From Streptomyces sp. NRRL S-37 (lineage in GTDB: Bacteria; Actinomycetota; Actinomycetes; Streptomycetales; Streptomycetaceae): a DNA stretch of 64,000 nucleotides. The first letter of the stretch is position 1. Every line of letters begins with the position of its first letter. Shown piece after piece: positions 59,906 through 64,000 of this stretch. The stretch is taken from contig NZ_JOIZ01000015.1 in the NCBI RefSeq assembly GCF_000721605.1, forward strand, positions 124,001-188,000, written 5' to 3'. Position numbers and translations under genes: made by a program. The notes under the pieces were generated by a model that had not been told where the DNA came from, did no database searches, and saw only the letters and a program-made list of their open reading frames with translations.

Positions 59906-60757
59906 ATGCAACGTGAGGAACTCGCCGACTTCCTGCGCCGCCGCCGTGAGGCGATCCGTCCGGCCGACGTCGGCATCACCGACGGCCCGCGCCGCCGCAC
60001 CGCCGGGCTGCGCCGGGAGGAGGTCGCGATGCTGGCGGGCATGTCGGTGGACTACGTCGTACGGCTCGAACAGGGCCGGAGCAGTCAGCCGTCGACGCAG
60101 CTGCTCGTGGCGCTGGCCAGGGCGCTGCGGCTGTCCGACGACGAGCGCGACCACCTGTTCCATCTGGCCGGTCACCGGCCCCCGCCCGCCGACGGGGTGG
60201 CCCGGCTGGCCCGGGCGGGTCTGATGCGCCTGCTGGACCTGCTCGGCGACACTCCGGCGCTGGTGCTGTCCGACCTGGGGGAGGTGCTGGCGCAGAACCG
60301 GGCGTCGGTGCTCCTGATGAGCGACCTCACCGGCTTCCCGGGCGACCGCCGCTACCTCGTGTACCGCTGGTTCACCGAGCCGGCCGCCCGCGCCGTCGGC
60401 CCCGCCGAGGAGGAGGAGTACTACGGCCGTCAGCTCGTGGCCGATCTGCGCGCGGCCGCCGGACGCCGGGCCGGCGACCCCACGGTCACCGGGCTCGTCG
60501 AGCGGTTGTCGGCCGCCAGCGCGCGCTTCCGGCGGCTCTGGGCGGAGCACGAGGTGGCGGTGCGGCGCGCCGACCGCAAGACGTTCCTGCACCCGCGAGT
60601 GGGCCGGGTGCTGATGGACTGCGAGACCCTGGTCACTCCCGACCAGGGGCAGCAGCTGCTGGTGCTCACTCCGGCGGACGCGGAGGCCCGCGAGCGGCTG
60701 GAGCTGCTGCGCGTGCTCGGCAGCGAGGAGTTCCCCACGGGCACGACCGGCCGCTGA
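59906..60757 (+). CDS. XRE-type helix-turn-helix regulator with MmyB-like ligand-binding domain
   Basis: A 283-aa paralogue of the regulator at 6873-7721, sharing the whole layout: ELADFLRRRREAIRPADVGI, RRTAGLRREEVAMLAGMSVD, YVVRLEQGRSSQPSTQLLVA in the DNA-binding part, then ALVLSDLGEVLAQN, YRWFTEP and HPRVGRVLMDCETLVTPDQG in the ligand-binding part. The ATG at 59906 is chosen by alignment with the paralogue. Divergent from an aldo/keto reductase that it probably controls. Confidence 0.92.
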   Translation: MQREELADFLRRRREAIRPADVGITDGPRRRTAGLRREEVAMLAGMSVDYVVRLEQGRSSQPSTQLLVALARALRLSDDERDHLFHLAGHRPPPADGVARLARAGLMRLLDLLGDTPALVLSDLGEVLAQNRASVLLMSDLTGFPGDRRYLVYRWFTEPAARAVGPAEEEEYYGRQLVADLRAAAGRRAGDPTVTGLVERLSAASARFRRLWAEHEVAVRRADRKTFLHPRVGRVLMDCETLVTPDQGQQLLVLTPADAEARERLELLRVLGSEEFPTGTTGR

Positions 60758-60997
60758 GACCGGTCGCGCGCCGGCCGGGCGCGGAACACATGCGGTCGAG
60801 GGCGGCCACGCCCGCCGGGGCGGATACCGCGCATGTCCTCACGCGGAAACCACCGGCCCTCCCCCCTGAACCGTCCAAGACCTGGGACGCCTCGACGCCG
60901 GTGATGTTCCCGGCGCGCCGCGGGGGCGGCCGGGTCCGACGGACCGCGTACGGCGGCCGCGGCGCAGGCCGCCCGGCCCGCACCTCACCGGCCCCCG

Positions 60998-61609
60998 TCA
61001 GCCCGCCCGGCCCGCGGGCGGCCCGACGCCGCCGGCATGACGGAGGCAGGAGGTGACGACCACGAAGGGCCAGAGGGACTGAAGGGCCGTCACCACCCGC
61101 TCCGCGACGCCCGCCGCGCCGTGACGGTGCGCCTCCACGAGGAACCAGGCCGCGCCGGCGACCATCAGGGCGGTCACCGCGGCCGAGACCGCCGGCCGCA
61201 GCGCCCAGGGAGCGGCACGGCCTCCGACGGCGGCCAGCGGCGGCCACAGGGCCAGCAGCGCGAAACCGACGGCGGCCACCGAGCCGTGCCGCAGCGATCC
61301 CCCGCTGCTCGGCACCGGTAACACCGCCACCACCAGCGCCGCCACTCCCCCGCCGGCCAGCGCCACGCGCCCGGCGGTCGCCGCCACACGCAGTCCCCAC
61401 GCGGTGAACAGATGACAGGCGCCCAGGGCGAGCAGCGCCCCGGTCATCACCCAGGATCCCGCGGCCCCGTAGGCCGCCAGCACACTGATCGTCTGCCGGA
61501 CGGGGTCATAGGCGGCTCCCTCCAGCGACGCCGCGATCACCCAGCCCGCGATCAGCAGGACGGGAGCGCACCCCGACGAGAACAGGACCCATCTGGGAAC
61601 AGACACCAT
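60998..61609 (-). CDS. DUF998 family membrane protein
   Basis: A 203-aa protein with six hydrophobic segments. DUF998 features are visible: VLLIAGWVIAASLEGAAYDP, VRQTISVLAAYGAAGSWVMT, GACHLFTAWGL and PVPSSGGSLRHGSVAAVGFA. The ATG at 61609 follows GGTGGTTCG. Function unknown. Divergent from the chloroperoxidase-like hydrolase. Confidence 0.82.
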   Translation of the reverse strand: MVSVPRWVLFSSGCAPVLLIAGWVIAASLEGAAYDPVRQTISVLAAYGAAGSWVMTGALLALGACHLFTAWGLRVAATAGRVALAGGGVAALVVAVLPVPSSGGSLRHGSVAAVGFALLALWPPLAAVGGRAAPWALRPAVSAAVTALMVAGAAWFLVEAHRHGAAGVAERVVTALQSLWPFVVVTSCLRHAGGVGPPAGRAG

Positions 61610-61724
61610 CGAACCACCATAGAACGCATCCAAACGCCTCTCAGCAGGCATTCCGGAGATGAGGCGCGCCGGGCCGGCGCGTAGGGTGAATGCCGTCGAT
61701 CCGGTTCCTTCGGAGGGATCATCC

Positions 61725-62555
61725 ATGGGCACGGTCACCACCGCCGACGGCACGACCATCTTCTACAAGGACTGGGGTCCGCGCGACGGACAGCCGATCG
61801 TCTTCCACCACGGCTGGCCGCTCAGCGCCGACGACTGGGACAACCAGATGCTGTTCTTCCTCTCCCACGGCTTCCGCGTGATCGCCCACGACCGGCGCGG
61901 TCACGGGCGCTCGAGTCAGACCTCGTCCGGCCACGAGATGGACACCTACGCCGCGGACGTGGCGGCGCTGGCCGGCGCCCTCGATCTGCGCGGCGCCGTC
62001 CACGTCGGGCACTCGACGGGCGGCGGTGAGGTCGCACGGTACGTCGCGCGGGCGGAGCCGGGCCGGGTCGGGAAGGCGGTGCTGGTCGGCGCGGTTCCCC
62101 CGGTCATGGTCAAGTCCGAGAGCAATCCCGGCGGAACGCCCATCGAGGTCTTCGACGGGCTCCGCGCGGCGCTGGCCGCCAACCGCGCGCAGTTCTACAT
62201 CGACGTGCCGTCGGGTCCGTTCTACGGCTTCAACCGCCCCGGCGCGGAGGTCTCCCAGGGGCTGATCGACAACTGGTGGCGACAGGGCATGATGGGGGCG
62301 GCCAACGCGCACTACGAGTGCATCAAGGCGTTCTCCGAGACCGACTTCACCGAGGATCTCAAGAAGATCGACGTCCCGGTCCTCGTCGCGCACGGCACCG
62401 ACGACCAGGTCGTGCCGTACGAGGACTCCGCGCCGCTGACGGTCGAACTGCTGAGGTACGGCACCCTGAAGGCCTACGAGGGGTACCCCCACGGCATGCT
62501 GGCGACGCACCCGGACGTCGTCAACCGCGACATCCTGGAATTCGTGAAGTCGTAG
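61725..62555 (+). CDS. Alpha/beta hydrolase, cofactor-free haloperoxidase (chloroperoxidase) type
   Basis: A 276-aa enzyme close in sequence to bacterial non-heme chloroperoxidases/esterases. Oxyanion region [25 protein letters not shown], nucleophile elbow VGHSTGGGE (Ser97), acid in [10 protein letters not shown] (Asp226 or Asp227) and GYPHGM (His256). These enzymes hydrolyse esters and make peracids from acetate and H2O2. The ATG at 61725 has CGGAGGG upstream. Convergent with the MFS exporter. Confidence 0.92.
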   Translation: MGTVTTADGTTIFYKDWGPRDGQPIVFHHGWPLSADDWDNQMLFFLSHGFRVIAHDRRGHGRSSQTSSGHEMDTYAADVAALAGALDLRGAVHVGHSTGGGEVARYVARAEPGRVGKAVLVGAVPPVMVKSESNPGGTPIEVFDGLRAALAANRAQFYIDVPSGPFYGFNRPGAEVSQGLIDNWWRQGMMGAANAHYECIKAFSETDFTEDLKKIDVPVLVAHGTDDQVVPYEDSAPLTVELLRYGTLKAYEGYPHGMLATHPDVVNRDILEFVKS

Positions 62556-62640
62556 CCCGGCACCGGTACGACGGCTCGCGCCGGCATCGAGGACGAACCG
62601 GCGCCGGCACCCTGCTCGTGGTGGGCCGTGCGGCCGGCGG

Positions 62641-63831
62641 TCATGTCCCCGCCGGCACCGGCCGCCGCAGCAGATAGCCGGCCGCGGCCACGACGAGGAC
62701 TCCCATACAGGCGATGAACACCAGGCCCGCGCCCTCCAGGCCCATCGGTCCCGTCAGCAGCCCCACTCCGATGACCGGCACCGAGATGCCCAGGTACGCC
62801 ACCACGAACAGCGTCGAGATCACCGCCGCGCGCCGGTCCGGCGGGGAGGCCCCGCTCACCGCGGACAGCGCTCCGCGGAACGCGAGCCCCTGGCCGAACC
62901 CTCCGACGATCGCGCTCAGCACCACCAGCGTCAGCAGGTCCCAGTGCAACGCGCCCGCGAGCAGCGCCAGCCCGGCGAGGAGTCCGGCGCACCCCAGCGG
63001 CAGTGACCGGACCGTGCCGACCCGGCCGGCGGCCAGTTGTCCGCCGGTCGAGGTGAAGAAGGCCAGCGCCACGACCAGGCCGCTCACGGCGTGGTCGGTC
63101 ACGTCCAGGTACCGCGCGAGGAAGGCCGGGCTGACGGAGGTGAACACGCCGAGCAGGGCGAATCCCACGAACGAGGCGGTCGCCGCCGGGCCGAACACCG
63201 GCCGCACCCGGGGCGGCACGCCGGGCCGCCGCGGCCGTACGGTGCTCAGCGGGCGGCGCTCCGCCACGGTCTCCGGGAGCCGCAGCAGGACGGCGGCCGA
63301 ACAGGCAACCAGGGCGAGGTGCACGGCGAACGGCAGGTACAGCGGCCAGGGCGCGTACTCGGCGAGGACTCCGGCGAGCAGCGGACCGCAGCCGAGGCCG
63401 CCCATGTTGACGGCGGTGGCGACGAACGTGGCCCGTGAGGTTCCGCCGGGCGGCGCCGACTCCATGACGTACGCCGTGGCGGCCCCGGTGAACAGTCCGG
63501 CGGAGAACCCCGACAGCAGCCGTCCGGCGTACAGCCAGCCCAGCGCGGTGGCGCACAGGAAGCAGACGGCGCTCGCGGCCGCGCAGCCCAGCCCCCACAG
63601 CAGCACCGGACGTCTGCCCACGGCGTCCGAGGCGTCGCCGGCCAGCAGCAGCACTCCGATGACCGCGAAGGCGTACGCGGCGTAGACGACGGTGACCGTC
63701 AGCTCGGAGAAGCCGAACTTCTGCTGGTACAGGGGGTAGAGCGGGGTGGGCAGCGTGGTGCCGGTCATGCACACCGCGAACACCGCGCCGCCGAGCAGAC
63801 ACACCCGCCATCCGTGACGATCACCGGCCAT
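62641..63831 (-). CDS. MFS transporter (drug efflux-like)
   Basis: A 396-aa, 12-helix major facilitator. N-terminal VCMTGTTLPTPLYPLYQQKF is typical for a group of actinobacterial exporters. Loop 2-3 motif GDASDAVGRRPVLLWGLG and helix 4-5 LLSGFSAGLFTGAATAYVME (motif C-like) fit an efflux permease. The central loop is basic (STVRPRRPGVPPRVR). ATG start at 63831. It follows the ABC permease gene on the same strand but a hairpin separates them. Substrate unknown. Confidence 0.88.
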   Translation of the reverse strand: MAGDRHGWRVCLLGGAVFAVCMTGTTLPTPLYPLYQQKFGFSELTVTVVYAAYAFAVIGVLLLAGDASDAVGRRPVLLWGLGCAAASAVCFLCATALGWLYAGRLLSGFSAGLFTGAATAYVMESAPPGGTSRATFVATAVNMGGLGCGPLLAGVLAEYAPWPLYLPFAVHLALVACSAAVLLRLPETVAERRPLSTVRPRRPGVPPRVRPVFGPAATASFVGFALLGVFTSVSPAFLARYLDVTDHAVSGLVVALAFFTSTGGQLAAGRVGTVRSLPLGCAGLLAGLALLAGALHWDLLTLVVLSAIVGGFGQGLAFRGALSAVSGASPPDRRAAVISTLFVVAYLGISVPVIGVGLLTGPMGLEGAGLVFIACMGVLVVAAAGYLLRRPVPAGT

Positions 63832-63864
63832 GTCCCGACGCTAACGCCTCACCCGGCCCCGGTC

Positions 63865-63886
63865 CCCCGGTGGCACGCCACCGGGG
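63865..63886 (-). terminator. Terminator hairpin after ABC permease
   Basis: Perfect 10-bp stem CCCCGGTGGC / GCCACCGGGG with a 2-nt apex, immediately after the permease stop codon on the minus strand and before the MFS start. Confidence 0.7.
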
Positions 63887-64000
63887 TCACTGACCGCCGA
63901 GACCGGTCGTCGCCACCGACTTCACGATGTGCCGCTGGAAGAAGACGAACACCAGCACGAGGGGCAGCGCGGCCAGTACCGAGGACGCCATGGTCTGGGC
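63887..64000 (-). CDS. Carbohydrate ABC transporter permease, C-terminal end (partial)
   Basis: Only the last 37 codons are in the window: AQTMASSVLAALPLVLVFVF, then FQRHIVKSVATTGLGGQ and stop. The FFQRxIVxSVxTTGLGG ending is characteristic of MalG/UgpE-type inner-membrane permeases of sugar ABC importers. The start lies beyond the right edge. Confidence 0.88.
   Translation of the reverse strand, partial: AQTMASSVLAALPLVLVFVFFQRHIVKSVATTGLGGQ

Overview
The window is high-GC, densely coded actinobacterial DNA, almost certainly a Streptomyces chromosome. The signs are the extreme third-position GC bias, frequent GTG starts with AGGAGG-type ribosome binding sites, and the gene families present: MmyB-type XRE regulators, PAS-GAF-SpoIIE phosphatases, an FprB-type ferredoxin reductase, DUF4139, DUF4396 and TerC/DUF475 proteins. 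I see no tRNA, rRNA, CRISPR array, transposase or integrase. Start codons were chosen by reading frame, ribosome binding site and overlap with neighbours.

Layout. 1-6 kb: a SulP/STAS anion permease (cut by the left edge) beside a MerR regulator, a TetR/aldo-keto reductase divergon with a clear operator, and a large SUKH protein. 6-9 kb: an SDR/XRE divergon and a DUF899 protein. 9-14.3 kb: an unrecognised two-gene operon (1050 and 283 aa) divergent from a DUF2235 hydrolase. 14.5-16.3 kb: a GNAT enzyme and two membrane proteins. 16.4-20.5 kb: a secreted sugar dehydrogenase followed by out-of-frame ricin-lectin and ThuA/DUF1080 fragments flanked by a 99-bp direct repeat. 21-29 kb: an acetyltransferase, a methyltransferase, a PAS-GAF-SpoIIE phosphatase, a membrane protein, an M23 endopeptidase, a proline-rich anchored protein and a ketopantoate reductase homologue. 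29-36 kb: tandem DUF4139 proteins, a ProP-like transporter and a lipoprotein. 36-43 kb: an AurF-like diiron oxygenase with an FprB partner, a GlxA-type regulator divergent from a quinone oxidoreductase, TerC, and two hypotheticals.

43-55.5 kb is the most interesting block: a five-gene operon on the minus strand, DUF4132 > 1682-aa orphan > MoxR AAA+ ATPase > DUF5682-VWA fusion > SWIM zinc finger. Three of its four junctions are 4-nt stop/start overlaps and the fourth is a 5-nt gap. It parallels the poorly understood yehI/yehL/yehM/yehP/yehQ genes of Escherichia coli and looks like an ATP-driven chaperone or remodelling machine of unknown purpose.

55.7-64 kb: a 70-aa protein, a DUF4396 membrane protein behind a near-ideal CsoR-type operator, a head-to-head junction of two 5'-truncated genes (SpoIIE phosphatase and WD40 propeller), a second oxidoreductase/XRE divergon, a DUF998 protein, a chloroperoxidase-like hydrolase, an MFS exporter, and the end of a sugar ABC permease at the right edge.

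A recurring theme is the divergent regulator-oxidoreductase pair (TetR/AKR, XRE/SDR, GlxA/QOR, XRE/AKR). The two XRE pairs share a 12-nt motif at the same distance from the regulator start.
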